Positions 30,880-41,716 are shown, counted from the first letter of the stretch. The stretch is DNA of 64,000 nucleotides from Microvelia longipes (GCA_018340805.1 JACMZG010001870.1:14541478-14605477), one strand, 5' to 3'. Numbers and translations are program-made. Notes: generated by a model from the letters alone, not told the origin.

Positions 30880-30990
30880 TTATACACAGCAATGATGCAT
30901 CTTCTCCACATCTTAAAACCTTTTATTATATTATAACAGTAATGCATCCTTTACATGGAGGTTATAAACCTAGAACTTCTATTAAAAGTA
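30880..30990. repeat. Two units related to the ~55-bp tandem repeat
   Basis: ACAGCAATGATGCATCTTCTCCACATCTTAAAACC and CAGTAATGCATCCTTTACATGGAGGTTATAAACCTAGAA resemble the 27870-28565 units. Confidence 0.55.
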
Positions 30991-31023
30991 GTATATATTG
31001 TGCAATTTAATGAAATTTTTTTA

Positions 31024-31024
<1 letters not shown>

Positions 31025-31060
<36 letters not shown>

Positions 31061-31129
31061 CACACACACACACATATAATATAATATAATATATAATATT
31101 ATTATATATAATATATATATATTATATAT

Positions 31130-31157
<28 letters not shown>
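31025..31157. repeat. Compound palindromic microsatellite (CA)n-(TA-rich)-(GT)n
   Basis: A CA tract (31025-31075), an AT-rich ATATAATAT middle and a GT tract (about 31131-31156) form one continuous potential hairpin. Confidence 0.95.
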
Positions 31158-31160
<3 letters not shown>

Positions 31161-31538
31161 CCTTTTTTAGAGTATTAGTATTAAGTATTAGATGACCTCA
31201 TAAATCGTCGGATAGTTTTAGTTTTGCAGAAATCACAGCGAATTTTAGCTACCAAAATTAATAATTTAACAACACCTTGGAAATTCTGCAATTGCTTCAT
31301 TAATTAGTGGTAAACATACCCTTTACATCTATAATTAGAGCAAAAAAAAGACGCAATCTAAAAATTAACCAGTAACAACACCAAAATTTCTTGGTAAGCT
31401 GTGTTTATTGCTAGGCTCAGTTTTCAGTTAATCTCAAAATTTATAATCGTACCTTAAACAAAGATGTTATTTTCTTATTCAGTTCCTAATTTTCTTACCT
31501 GAAACAAAACAAAAAAAATTAATAACTGGTATCAAAAA
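31158..31538. other. Unassigned stretch
   Basis: No supported feature. Confidence 0.4.
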
Positions 31539-31539
31539 A

Positions 31540-31690
31540 TGTATAGCAGATAATAAGGGCTATATTTAAAATAAGGGCTATATAGCAAATAAGGCCTGTA
31601 TAGCAAAGAAGGGCTATATAGCAATAGGGGCTATATAAGGGCTATATAGTAAATAAGGGCAATATTGCAAATAGGGCTATATTGTAATTA
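31540..31690. repeat. ~18-bp minisatellite
   Basis: About eight copies of AAATAAGGGCTATATAGC with drop-outs. Confidence 0.88.
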
Positions 31691-31914
31691 TAAAAATTTC
31701 ACATAAAAGAAAACAGTAAGGGGCTACTTGTAACTTTTTGTTTAACCAAAATTATTCGCAGTAAATATGGTACATTTTCTAAGTTTTGCACTTTTACGTT
31801 GGTACAAAAAATAAGTAGGAGTTTTTACTGTAGTGTTTTAGTTGGTTCATTCACTTACAAACTTGGGCATGTCCTGGGCAATGCATATGGTACAACTTTC
31901 AGTTTTGACTGATT

Positions 31915-32110
31915 ATATATTAAGAAGAATAAAACTAAACAAGTTTCGTCTCTCCACTCATTATAATTACTAATAACAAGCCGAATTTCAACCGTTAACG
32001 GTCATCATCAGTGCCTAAATAACAAAAAAATAAATTGATACAGGATAAAATACATGAAAAGTTATAGAACATTAAACAAAAGATAAAACTTAAAACAAAA
32101 CCTACCGGTG
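31915..32110 (-). repeat. Family I copy
   Basis: Reverse-oriented copy with GTCTCTCCACTCATTATAAT and AACAAGCCGAATTTCAACC, then CGTTAACGGTCATCATCAGTGCC and the AAACAAAACCTACCGGTGATT end. On its minus strand CTGATGA (32005-32011) precedes a perfect ACCGTTAACGGT stem and GAAA (31986-31989). Confidence 0.75.
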
Positions 32111-32580
32111 ATTATTAAACAAGGTGATAATATATTCTTTTAAAACTGTAAAACTGCTAGCGAAAACTATATGATAAATTTCAAATAGAAAACCATATAA
32201 ATTAGAAAAACTATTTTTAAACATTTCAAGTATAGCTGATAGTAGTAATATAGGGGGGGAGTGGTAGTAACTACCAGCCAAGTAGGCCACGTTGTTGGCC
32301 CATTTTGCCAGCTCCCTAAGATAGCGTTCTACTACTTTTAATTTCAAGTGTAGGTATATTTCATCTAATCTAGACAGAAGAACCGTGAATTTCTATGGTT
32401 CCTCCCATGCTTTTTTTAAGCAATCATACATATTTTCACTGACTCTTATAGTCTAGTGAAAACTAGGAACAACACGTGCTCTCGCTGTTAAATCTAACCT
32501 CCATAAACTTTAAACTGGAAGGCACACACACTATAGTATTATAATAAATCTACTATGAGGGTCCTAAATTTTGCCAATAC
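32111..32580. other. Unassigned stretch
   Basis: No supported feature. The 81-residue minus-strand frame at 32102-32347 starts beside the family I end and is not recognisable. Confidence 0.4.
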
Positions 32581-32584
32581 TCTG

Positions 32585-32790
32585 TTTCATTCAGGGTAAG
32601 GGGATCTTTAACGAGTACCTGACAACGCACAGGCTCGAGACCACCGTCTTTACGTCCCTTCTGAAGGACGTGGTACGCAGAATTTTTATCCCTCTCATAA
32701 AAATTTCAGAGGCCCATGTTGGGATTGAACCCAGGATTAAATAAACTAAAAAGTTTAAAGTCCATTCATTCACATGTTTTGGCCGCGTAC
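32585..32790 (-). repeat. Second tRNA-related SINE type, fragment
   Basis: On the minus strand CTGGGTTCAATCCCAACATG (around 32711-32730) is a strong B box. It is followed by GCGTACCACGTCCTTCAGAA, GGGACGTAAAGACGGTGGTC and ACTCGTTAAAGATCCCC, an arrangement seen in SINE/LINE 3' regions. The A-box region is not clear. It is different from the main SINE family. Confidence 0.5.
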
Positions 32791-32859
32791 CTCATCCCCA
32801 ATACGCCATAGGTGACTCTTGGTAAGAACCAATCAGAGGATTGGTTTGGATTGATTGGA

Positions 32860-32869
32860 TGATATATAT

Positions 32870-32903
<34 letters not shown>

Positions 32904-32965
32904 ATATATATTATAATATATATTATATATATGTATTGGTATATTGTATATGTATGTATGTATAT
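32860..32965. repeat. (TA)n microsatellite, interrupted
   Basis: TA-rich tract with GTATGTATGTATA at its right edge. Confidence 0.97.
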
Positions 32966-33339
32966 ATATTATGGATTTCATTCATATTTCTGATTTGGGA
33001 AAAGTTAAGTAAGCGTGATCCTAAAAGTGATTAATCATTCTTGTCTATGTTTCCTATTTTATACGTCCAAAATTCATACCAATAACAATACTTTCCACTT
33101 AATAGATCGAGAAAGTCAAAAAGGTTGATATATGAGTTCTACATTCCTTGGTTGATAAAAATAGGGAAAAAAACTTTCTTTAAGACTTGGTCAAGTGTAC
33201 ACAGTGTTCGCAGACGATGTCAAGGTCTAAACTAAAAGGATATTCAAACGAGTACTTTCGGCAGTTTTATTAATTATTTATAGTTTTAAAAGATTTGTCA
33301 CTTGGATTTATAAGTAAAATATGTTGTAGTTCTATAATC
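32966..33339. other. Unassigned stretch
   Basis: No supported feature. Confidence 0.4.
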
Positions 33340-33411
33340 TGTAGTTTATTAATAATATAATATAGTATATAATTATAATTATATATAATATATATATATA
33401 TATTATATATA

Positions 33412-33463
<52 letters not shown>
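33340..33463. repeat. (TA)n microsatellite, interrupted
   Basis: TA-rich tract. The Tyr-Ile-rich minus-strand frame at 33270-33467 is its read-through. Confidence 0.98.
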
Positions 33464-33464
<1 letters not shown>

Positions 33465-33744
33465 CATGGAGTAAGCGCTTATGATAAGGTAAAATATCTA
33501 AAGGTTAATAATGAAATCAATAAACCCAAAAAAGGGGGTTACCAGTCTGATCTGTCAAAGGGGAGCAACAACTTAAAGAAGGTCACCACATAGATAAAAT
33601 ATAAAGCAATATAGTACATCCAAAAAAAGGAGTAATTATCTAAAGAAGAGCCATACATTATAAAAATATATATACATTTTTTCGGACGCATATTTTTGTT
33701 ATCAGAAAGCAAAATTGAATCAATAGCCTCCAATCTCTTCTTAA

Positions 33745-33848
33745 TTTCCGTCATCCGAACAACGTCATAAGCGCCATTATCATGATGAAAATTCGTTAAA
33801 ATGTTTCAACTTTTTTCCAAAGAAGTTGAAGTGTACCACAACATGTTG
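33745..33848 (+). pseudogene. Older LINE C-terminal fragment, upstream piece
   Basis: One frame reads FPSSEQRHKRHYHDENSLKC onward to KKLKCTTTC, where a younger LINE has inserted. When the 16-bp target duplication (33833-33848 and 35116-35131) is counted once, the same frame continues in the piece at 35118-35310. This half alone has no diagnostic motif; its assignment rests on that continuity. Confidence 0.55.
33833..33848. repeat. 16-bp target-site duplication, left copy
   Basis: GTACCACAACATGTTG, identical to 35116-35131 directly after the poly(A) of the inserted LINE. Confidence 0.95.
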
Positions 33849-35080
33849 GTCCAGTGTTACTAATCTCTTAACATCAGCTGAAATGCCGCAAGATCTAACA
33901 GTTCCCCAATGGAACTTTGAGCGAAATTGGTCTTACTCTATCCATCTAGGACCGAGTGGGAAAAATAAAATTTGGATACCAAAAGAGATTGTGAATTGTG
34001 GTTCACTGATGGTTCAAGGATTATAGACAGATCTGGAGCAGGCATTTTTTGTGATGACCCCAGGCATGAAATCGGCATTAGCCTAGGAGCTTATGCTACT
34101 GTTTTTCAAGCAGAAGTATGTGCAATTTTGGGATGCGCTCAGGTTCTCTTAAGTGAATCAAGGGTAGATAAAAATATATCTTATATACAGACAGTCAGGC
34201 AGCGTTAAAAGCCCTCACCAACCCTAAGAATAACTCTAAACTGGTATCCGAATGTAAGTCCACTCTTAATAAACTGGGCCAAAGCAATCATTTACAGATC
34301 ATTTGGGTACCAGGTCATTGCAGAATTGAAGGCAATGAAAGCGCTGACCGTCTGGCCCGTTCAGGATCAAGCCAAATCCCAATATGCCCAGAGCCTGTTA
34401 TTGGCATTCCAAAATGCGTAATAAGAACCCAACTAAAACAGTCTTTGAGAAATGCCTTTGAAGAAGAATGGCGAAGCTCACCTGGGTTGAGACAATCAAA
34501 GCTTATGCTTTCTGGCCCTTCTCAGAAACGCACTAAGCTCATTTTATCACTAAGCAAAGGAGCTTGCCCGACTTGACTGGAATTCTACAGGACATTGCAG
34601 ACTCAATAGACATCTGCATCTAATGGGTCTAGTGAATAGCCCGTTATGTAGATTCTGCAAAGAAGAGGATGAAACACCAGCTCATCTCATTGGGTCGTGT
34701 CCTGCTTTGAACCAACAGCGTTGGCTGGATTTCAACTTATTTTATTTTGAACCAGACCAGTTAAAAGAAATAGAAACTGATAAGTTATTACGATTTTGTC
34801 GTTCTACTTGGATTTTTAAGAAAATGGAAGAAACGCAGTGACTCTCCTTTTAGATTTATTTCCTTTATCTCACTATCTACAACATTATCTTAAATATTAT
34901 GTATTCATTCTTAAAATATATGTATATATGTGTATGTGTGTGTATGTATGTATATATATGTGTATGTATATATGTGTGTATGTATATATATATTTATTCT
35001 ATCTATCTTCTCCGGATTCAGGTACAATGGACCCACATACGAGGTCTAAGTACCTAGGAAGTTATTTCCTCCGGAATTTA

Positions 35081-35115
<35 letters not shown>
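33849..35115 (+). mobile_element. 5'-truncated LINE retrotransposon insertion with poly(A)
   Basis: A complete insertion: perfect 16-bp target duplication, 5' truncation within the RNase H region, ORF end at about 34841, a ~240-bp 3' UTR and a ~33-base A tail (35083-35115). The UTR includes a TGTA/TATG microsatellite (34920-34992) and the CAGGTACAATGGACCCACAT to CCTCCGGAATTTAAT end that recurs at 29434. Non-LTR elements reverse-transcribe from their 3' end at a nicked target, which explains the 5' loss. RNase H places it among the I/R1/LOA-like clades; the exact clade is not resolved. Clean ends imply a recent event, although the frame has several shifts. Confidence 0.93.
33880..34841 (+). 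pseudogene. LINE ORF2 C-terminus: RNase H domain and CCHC-like knuckle, frameshifted
   Basis: Conceptual segments in shifting frames give the C-terminal ORF2. 33880-33975 reads SAEMPQDLTVPQWNFERNW. 33975-34180 reads LWFTDGSRIIDRSGAGIF, the first RNase H strand with catalytic Asp, and later AYATVFQAEVCAIL with catalytic Glu. 34184-34560 reads YTDSQAALKAL with the third catalytic Asp, then IIWVPGHCRIEGNESADRLA, the conserved His and final Asp. 34570-34841 reads STGHCRLNRHLHLMGLVNSP, then CRFCKEEDETPAHLIGSC, a Cys-rich knuckle, and ends KKMEETQ. Frame changes fall near 33975, 34172-34183 and 34560-34575. All key residues survive, so the shifts look like recent mutations or base-calling indels, not old decay. 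RNase H would remove RNA from the RNA:DNA hybrid during integration. Confidence 0.9.
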
Positions 35116-35118
<3 letters not shown>

Positions 35119-35131
35119 CCACAACATGTTG
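35116..35131. repeat. 16-bp target-site duplication, right copy
   Basis: GTACCACAACATGTTG, matching 33833-33848. Confidence 0.95.
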
Positions 35132-35310
35132 TGTCATCTTAGTTGACAAATATTTTAAAAGCACCTATCTGATTGATTTAGCTGTATCTAATACTCATAA
35201 CTTAGAAAGTATTCACACTGAAAAAATTTGCAAATATTCCGAGCTTGCCGTCGAAGTACAGCGGCTATGGAAAATGGACAAAGTTTTCGTAGTAGACTTG
35301 GACCCTCTTT
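35118..35310 (+). pseudogene. Older LINE C-terminal fragment, downstream piece
   Basis: Continuing the frame of 33745-33848, it reads VILVDKYFKSTYLIDLAVSN, then HTEKICKYSELAVEVQRLWK, then KVFVVDL before a stop at about 35312. The order D-x-YLIDxAVxN, EKxxKYxELxxEVxRxWK and KVxVV is the conserved C-terminal tail of a group of animal non-LTR retroelement proteins. This element is distinct from, and older than, the inserted LINE. It is a fragment with no upstream RT domain here. The minus-strand frame at 35213-35422 is its shadow. Confidence 0.7.
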
Positions 35311-35312
35311 TG

Positions 35313-36080
35313 TAAGCAAGTAGCATGTAAGCCTTAATGTAAGCAGTAGGAAAGAAAATATCAAAATTCGAAAGAATTTGCTTTAAGCATATATTCTCCG
35401 TATCTATTGTAAAATTTTCCAAGTAGCTCTGTTGCTATCTTATGTGAACTTGAAAATATGTGCAAATTATGCTCGTGAGTCCTGCGTTTTCCTATTTCCT
35501 GATAAGAAAATAGATTGGAAAAGCTAACTAGAAAAGATTGTTTATAGAAAATCTCTTTCTACTTTCATTTAAACGTCTAACGACGCATGACACTTTCTAT
35601 AGCGCTAAGCTTACAATGCAAGACCCATAATACCCATATTGTGTCCCGTGTCGTAATATGGAACTCAGCACACACGTATATCATGTAGAGTTCTCGAAGA
35701 GCAATGCACGTTCTTCGACAACTTATATAAAGTAAGATCATTAATAAACATTAACATAAAATTTAAGGAACTAACATAATAATATTTTTTTACTAGTTAT
35801 TCCAAAAGTAAATTTGTAGAAGATAGAAAAACTAAACGACTAGGTCAGAGGTGAGATTCCAGACCCGGGTTTCACGACTCCAGCGAGCACGATTTCAATT
35901 TTACAAATACCAATTCTCCCAGCTACCGAATATTTACCATATCTGAGAAGAAGGAATTTGAATAAGCAGTCGATAACATTCTAGACTAGAGAGAACTATA
36001 CGGCATTCATACCACAATCCCCTGTTTTATAGAAAACTTTAACGGGTCTCTTATATTTGATTTGCTCTTTTATCTCGATG
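35313..36080. other. Unassigned stretch
   Basis: Nothing recognised beyond possible decayed LINE flank. Confidence 0.4.
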
Positions 36081-36084
36081 AGTA

Positions 36085-36292
36085 CGAAAGAACATTGCAC
36101 AGCAAATGTAACAGAAAAACGCTGTACAACAAATATAACAGAAGAACATTGCACAGCAAATATAACAGAAGAACATTGTACAGCAAATATAAAAAAGACA
36201 TCAGAAATATACACATTGTACACAAATATAACAGAAAAACATTGTACAGCAATATAGCAGAAAAACATTGTACAGCAAATATAGCAGAAGAA
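36085..36292. repeat. 27-bp tandem repeat
   Basis: About seven units of GAACATTGTACAGCAAATATAACAGAA with one longer interrupted unit (36190-36225). Being 9 codons long it keeps frames open on both strands; it is not evidence of a gene. Confidence 0.9.
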
Positions 36293-36295
36293 AAT

Positions 36296-37200
36296 TTAAT
36301 TTTAACTTTAGATTGAGACTCTCACACGCACATTTTAGTTTGAGGTTTTGCTTTGAGTCAAAAGAATTATGGTCAACGCTCCTCAAGATGTGGTTTAGCA
36401 GCACATAAATATCAATAAATTTGAGAAATTCAACAAAGATGGATGAATGTAAGTTCACTTATCCTTTATTTCGTATGACTAAACAGATATTCCTGTTCCT
36501 ATAGAAAAGCAGAACTGAATAAATTAGAGGGAAGTGGAGCGGTCAAGAGGCCTTTGGCTTCTTGTTTAATAGATAGAGGCGTCAAGCTCATCTGTGGCTA
36601 GAAGCATTTCATATAAATAGATTTTATAAATAAATAGATTTTATACAAATAAATTTTATGTAAATACGCTATTGCTTATAGGACAATATTTTATGCTCCA
36701 ATAATATTTAAATTCAAAGAGAGGGAAGCCTCTTTCCACGATTAGGAGCTTGTTTTACCTAACAAAATATGTTGAAAAAGAAAGGTAGTTAGATACAAAT
36801 TTGCATTGTTGGTTAAAACTGATCTGTACAATATTAATTAAATTGATTACAAATAGTTAATTAATTATAAATGCAATTATAAAATGTATACGTGATTTTT
36901 GCTTCACTAAAATTAATTATTAAAGAACTCTCAGTTGCTTTTTTACTGATTTAAAATTTTATTAAGGAACGTTTCAAATATTTACATGGTATTAGGGTTA
37001 AACAAAGATTGATTTATTGTTAGGGTGAGATCACAATTTAATTCAAACCCTAATTGAATAATTAATTGAATCACGCTTTCAGTCCGGTCCAAATTATGGA
37101 CGAGACATGTAAATAAAAGGTTTGACTTCTGCAGCATTAAAAGTGAATTATAGCGATTTTTTGCATCAGAGTGACGTCAACACTGAGGGCCAAAAAGTAA
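36296..37200. other. Unassigned stretch
   Basis: No gene supported. A short triplicated AAATAGATTTTAT motif occurs at about 36615-36660. Confidence 0.4.
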
Positions 37201-37204
37201 AAAT

Positions 37205-37475
37205 TCTGGCGCGGTGGTCCGCAAGCAGGGCAAATTTTCTTTGAAATCCATGCTTTCTTGCTTATCAATCCACCTTTTTACTTAAGTTTCGGTATTTGTT
37301 TTACATTAGAAGTAGCATCACAACTTATAGTTTACTTTTTTCCAATTTTTCAAAGAAAATGCGCATATTTATCCAATAGATTATACCTAATACGGCCCAG
37401 CATTATTTGCCCTTACTTAAAGCTCAGATTATGTTAAGTTTTAGCGCATTTTCTTTGAAAAATTCGAAAAAATTT
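37205..37475 (+). repeat. Family B repeat with inner inverted repeat
   Basis: CTGGCGCGGTGGTCCGCAAG start, then AAATTTTCTTTGAAATCCAT and GCTTTCTTGCTTATCAATCCA. AATTTTTCAAAGAAAATGCGC (37345-37365) is mirrored by GCGCATTTTCTTTGAAAAATTC (about 37444-37465). Confidence 0.7.
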
Positions 37476-38080
37476 AATAATAAGTTGATATATATATTTA
37501 TATGTATATATTTCATGGATAAAAAGGGGTTGCAAAAGTATAAATATTCTAGTTTAGAAATTAAAAAAAAGAATAGAAAATATAATACTTCGAAGATTTC
37601 GTTCTTTAATATTTTCCGCAAAGGAGGTCAGATAAGGAAAAATTCAACTTCTATTTTATTATTGGAATTTTCTGCAAAGTCAACTTTGATTAAACTTAAA
37701 ATATTAAAATACAAAACCATAAAAGGACGCATCTTATCTTAAAAACGATGAAAAAATATTAAATCTTCTTGCAGGGACTTTTCTTCCTTTTGTATTTTTC
37801 TCTATCCTTATTCTAAGGTAAGTTTAATATCTGGTTCATGCTTACTCCTATGTATTTTTAAATTTATAATTTTACTTCCTTATTTACGATTGCTTTAAAA
37901 AGTGTATAGTTTAAGAAACACGATAAATAGGGTCGTAGGAAGAAATAAGAAATAGATACGGTCATAGGGAGGGGGGACGTGGTTGGTTTTTCAGCAAATT
38001 TTAAAGAAAAACGATTGAGGTCATAGGAAGAGGGCTAATTTTTTTTGGGAGGAAGAACTGATCACGGATATGCAAATATT
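37476..38080. other. Unassigned stretch with a Lys-rich frame
   Basis: The 111-residue frame at 37407-37742 begins in family B, is dominated by AAA/AAT codons and has no recognisable motif; I do not support it as a gene. Confidence 0.35.
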
Positions 38081-38084
38081 TTGG

Positions 38085-38370
38085 AGATTTATTTGTTTCT
38101 AGACGTTTCTGTGGGACAAGATAATTTTTGAAGGCTTCATCGGATCAAAATGAAACTTGTTACAAAAATTGACCTTGTAAATGTCCTGAACCCAATTGTT
38201 TATAAAATATGTGTGACGTCAACAAATCACAATAAATATAAAAAATGAAGACTTCGGCCTTTTGACCGCTCCAACTAGTCTGATCAGGGTGAAATTTTAT
38301 ACACATGTACAATTATGTTTAGTTAACACATCTACGATGTTAAATTTTATTATCAGCATAATTTTTGATT
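38085..38370 (-). repeat. Family H repeat
   Basis: Reverse complement of the 26930-27110 region: TAGACGTTTCTG, CATCGGATCAAAATGAAACTTGTTACAAAAATTGACCTT, ATGTCCTGAACCC, ATATGTGTGACGTCA. No TA tract at this copy. Confidence 0.6.
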
Positions 38371-38402
38371 GATTGACATATATAACTTAATATAAAGAAA
38401 TC

Positions 38403-38555
38403 ACTTTTTGCCTGTTTTAGTGCCTTTCGGCCCTTCAGGGTATTCGCACTGCGGGAACCACCTAGGGTGGGTCACATCTACTATGCTCAAAGTAAAGCTA
38501 AAGTTGGCGAAATATTTTTACAACAAATATTATTCATAAAAACTGAGAGCATAGC
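38403..38555 (-). repeat. tRNA-derived SINE, head-truncated
   Basis: 3' block and body only (minus-strand CCCGGGCTATGCTCTCAGTTTTTATG to GGGCCGAAAGGCACTAAAAC). It stops at the B box, so the pol III promoter is lost. The subtype matches 2727-2948. Confidence 0.8.
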
Positions 38556-38694
38556 CCGGGCTTTATAGCGGTAACCGATAAAAATTAAACATAATTTTTT
38601 TAAGAATCATATTCTTATGCTTATTTTTCATCCGTAAGTAGATAAAATAGTATAGGCTACTTAAGGATCAATACAGCAAAGGAAATATTGCCAA

Positions 38695-38900
38695 CTTGTG
38701 TCAGCAATTACTTGCATCGGCTCCGCCTCTGCAGGAAAATCGCCATTTGCCAGACTCGGCTTAGCCTCTTCAAATTGGTAAATTACCATCCTCGTAATTT
38801 AATTTATAAAGCTTATATACAAGCCTAGGCTTGCGCCTAGGCTGAAAATTTCCATGGCCTGCCCTAGCCTTCGGCTCGGGAGTAAAAAAGCGTCTGCAAA
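38695..38900 (+). repeat. Family J-like GC-rich palindromic motifs
   Basis: CGGCTCCGCCTCTGC, GACTCGGCTTAGCCTC, AAGCCTAGGCTTGCGCCTAGGC and AGCCTTCGGCTCGGGAGTAAA lie at ~50-bp spacing in AT-rich DNA. Confidence 0.5.
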
Positions 38901-40254
38901 GTTCCATTTTGCTGCCTAGTAGCATAATATACTATTTCTTATGTTATTAGAGCAGTATTTAAACATTTTCTTATTCTCATAATATTACTTTATCTTATTT
39001 TTATTTCTGCTAATAATATTAGCAGAAATTAGAAAAATCTTTATTTTGTAGTAATATTTTCTATTTTGTATTAAAAAATATTTAGTTTTATTCTACTTTT
39101 AATGTCAATTTTGAAGTAAATCCCACGTGTCATTTCTTTACCCATTTGTCGCATTTCTACGTTTGAACTTTACATGGCCGTTCTAAGACTTATTTGTTTC
39201 ATTTTTCACTCTACATGACATTTTTAGGTTTAGTTTTCCTTTTTTACGTATAAAAGTTTTATTTTTATAATAATAACATTCTAAGGGCTCTATCTATCAA
39301 ATATAGCTTACGTGGGCACAAAATAAACTTACTCTAGACAATTTCAGAATTTCAAATTCATATTTTGTCTCCAAAAGGAGTTCTTTTTATTTAATATTTT
39401 CAATTCCATACATTATTCTTTACCCACCTATAAAATAACTTCACTGATAATATTTTCGAATAATGTAAAATAACACTAGGAATATTTAAGAAATTTAATT
39501 TATACGTTAAAAATAACGAAGTTAAGGTTTGACATACATAATTTGGCTTATATATTGTTTTGGAGTGTTTTTGACCTGCATATATTATAGGATGAAAAAC
39601 GACTTTTAGAAATGATGTTTTCTCGTTGATTTTGACACCGGTTGTTGTGATCAGGGCTTTTCAGCGAATTCCCCAAGAAAAAATTTAACACTTTCAATTT
39701 TAGGGTTTTTCATAAAAACCCTAAAACTTAACAAAGAACTTACTTTAAAAAAGAACTTTTACTTTATAAAAGAATGACAAGCTATTCATATAAACGAAGT
39801 AAGAAAACTACTCGAGTCTTGTAGTAAAATATTCGTTTCAGGACACGCCCCTTTTCTTGTAAGTGTTATTCTTTGCAATTTCTACGAGGGTTTTCCGTCG
39901 AAGGGCTTTGGCTGGTAAACTAATTACTCTCTGCTGGGTTCTATTCTGCAGTAAGCAACGTCAGTCCTGTTATGGAAAAATTGACTAAACTCTCCTTTTT
40001 GAATGCCTCTCTTTTTAAAAGCCTTTCAATTTTTTATATTTTACTTCTATGCTGTTTCAAAGAGTTCAACGGACTTTTGTATTGTATGCATGAAAAATGT
40101 AGTAATCTCTGATTATACTAATAAAATCTGTCATATTTTATCATTTTAACTGGCCGAAAGTAACTTCATATACTTAGCCAGAAGCCAAGCGTGACATATA
40201 CTTAACCAGAAACTAAATGTAACATGGAAACCAAATGTGACTAGTAGATTACTA
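38901..40254. other. Unassigned stretch with two hairpins
   Basis: No gene seen. ATTTCTGCTAATAATATTAGCAGAAAT (39004-39030) and TTTTAGGGTTTTTCATAAAAACCCTAAAA (39700-39728) are near-perfect short hairpins. Confidence 0.45.
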
Positions 40255-40389
40255 AATATATATATATATATATATAATATATATATTATATATATATATA
40301 TAATATATATAATAAATATATAAATATATAAATAAATAAATATATAAAAATAAATATATAAATAAATAAATAAATATATATATAATATA

Positions 40390-40429
<40 letters not shown>

Positions 40430-40433
40430 TAAT
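40255..40433. repeat. Compound (TA)n and (AAAT)n microsatellite
   Basis: TA tract, AATA/TAAA-rich centre, then TA tract. Confidence 0.97.
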
Positions 40434-41153
40434 TCATAAGACGAAAAAGCGAAAGAGACACATTTGTGCTAAATCTCAAATAAATTGGACGATTTTCAAA
40501 TTTAAACATTATTTAAAAACGTTACAATATATCCGACACAAATTGAACAATAATAATGAACTAATGTAGAGGTTAAAAACGGTAATAAAATTTAAAAAAT
40601 CATTTTAAGTAGAATAGCCTCAAACCAGCTCTGATATTTTTTGTAATGATGTCAAAAACTTTTTGAGGAAGAGAGTCGTAAAATATCAGAAGCATTGTGT
40701 TTGCACTACTCATTAATAAGCTGTTCTTTATTTTTGCTTTCTACTCCGTTTCTTCATTTTTTTACTTTCCCCTAATGGTAATTGATTTGTTCCACTCTTA
40801 TTCCTCCTATTTATTTCTTTTACTTTTATAACCCTTTCTATTTACTGTTATTATTATCATTTACTCTTATTTTATGTTTTCCACTTAGGATTATTATGAA
40901 GTTATTTAATTTAAACTGCCTTGTTTCAGGTTATTGCAGAATTGAGTTAAAAAGTGTATAGTATCTTTGCCTCATAATAGTAACTATTAATTTGTGAAAA
41001 CCGCTAGTCTATAAAAACAAAATATTAGTTTGAAGATTAAATTACTTCATCTCTAACACAAACTGCTAGTCTATTTTATTTTGTTTGTCGACTTGAAGAG
41101 ACATTAGATTATCATAAAAGGCCAGCTCCTCTATCAATCCAATTAGACCAAGA
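40434..41153. other. Unassigned stretch
   Basis: No supported feature. Confidence 0.4.
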
Positions 41154-41155
41154 GC

Positions 41156-41714
41156 CCAGGGGTGTTTTGTTTAATAAAAAGTTTAATGGCTGGAACCGGT
41201 CTCAATTTTCGTAAATACCTTCCTGAACAAGGATCTGCAATTCTGCCGACTCGTATCGGATGGGTTCCAGGCAGAACGCACTTTACAGGTCAGTTTAGGG
41301 GTCAAAGGTTCTGCCTGGACACCCATCCGATACGAGTCGGCAGAATTGCAGATCCTTGTTCAGAAGGTATTTACGAAAAATTGAGACCGGTTCCAGTCAT
41401 TACACTTTTTATTAACTTGGGTGGTAAATTTGACCTGTAAAGTGCGTTCTGCCTGGGACACCATCCGATACGAGTCGGCAGAATTGCAGATCCCTGTTCA
41501 AAAGGTATTTACGAAAAATTAAACCCGTTTCCAGCCATTACACTTTTTATTAACTTGGGTGGTAAATTTGACCTGTAAAGTGCGTTCTGCCTGGGACACC
41601 CATCCGATACGAGTCTGCAGAATTGCATATCCTTGTTCAGGAAGGTATTACGAAAAATTGAGACTGGTTTCAGCCATTACACTTTTATTAACAAAACACC
41701 CTGGGCTCTTGGTC
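41156..41714. mobile_element. Element E fold-back transposon, copy 2
   Basis: Same termini as copy 1 (GACCAAGAGCCCAGGGGTGT and its complement), TA at 41154-41155 and 41715-41716, and nearly identical length. It has one inverted left unit and about three ~140-bp right units. The 92-residue frame at 41162-41440 is repeat read-through. High similarity to copy 1 suggests recent mobility. Confidence 0.88.
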
Positions 41715-41716
41715 TA

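Noticed and set aside
35213..35422. 69-residue minus-strand frame
   Set aside because: Antisense shadow of the older LINE fragment at 35118-35310.
36057..36316. Overlapping repeat-protein-like frames with a 9-residue period on both strands
   Set aside because: The 27-bp tandem unit keeps all frames open; there is no flanking coding signal.
37407..37742. 111-residue Lys-rich frame
   Set aside because: Starts inside family B, is composed of A-rich codons, and shows no domain.
39700..39728. AGGGTTT / AAACCCT, possible telomere-like sequence
   Set aside because: Only one hairpin with a single motif per strand; no tandem telomeric array.
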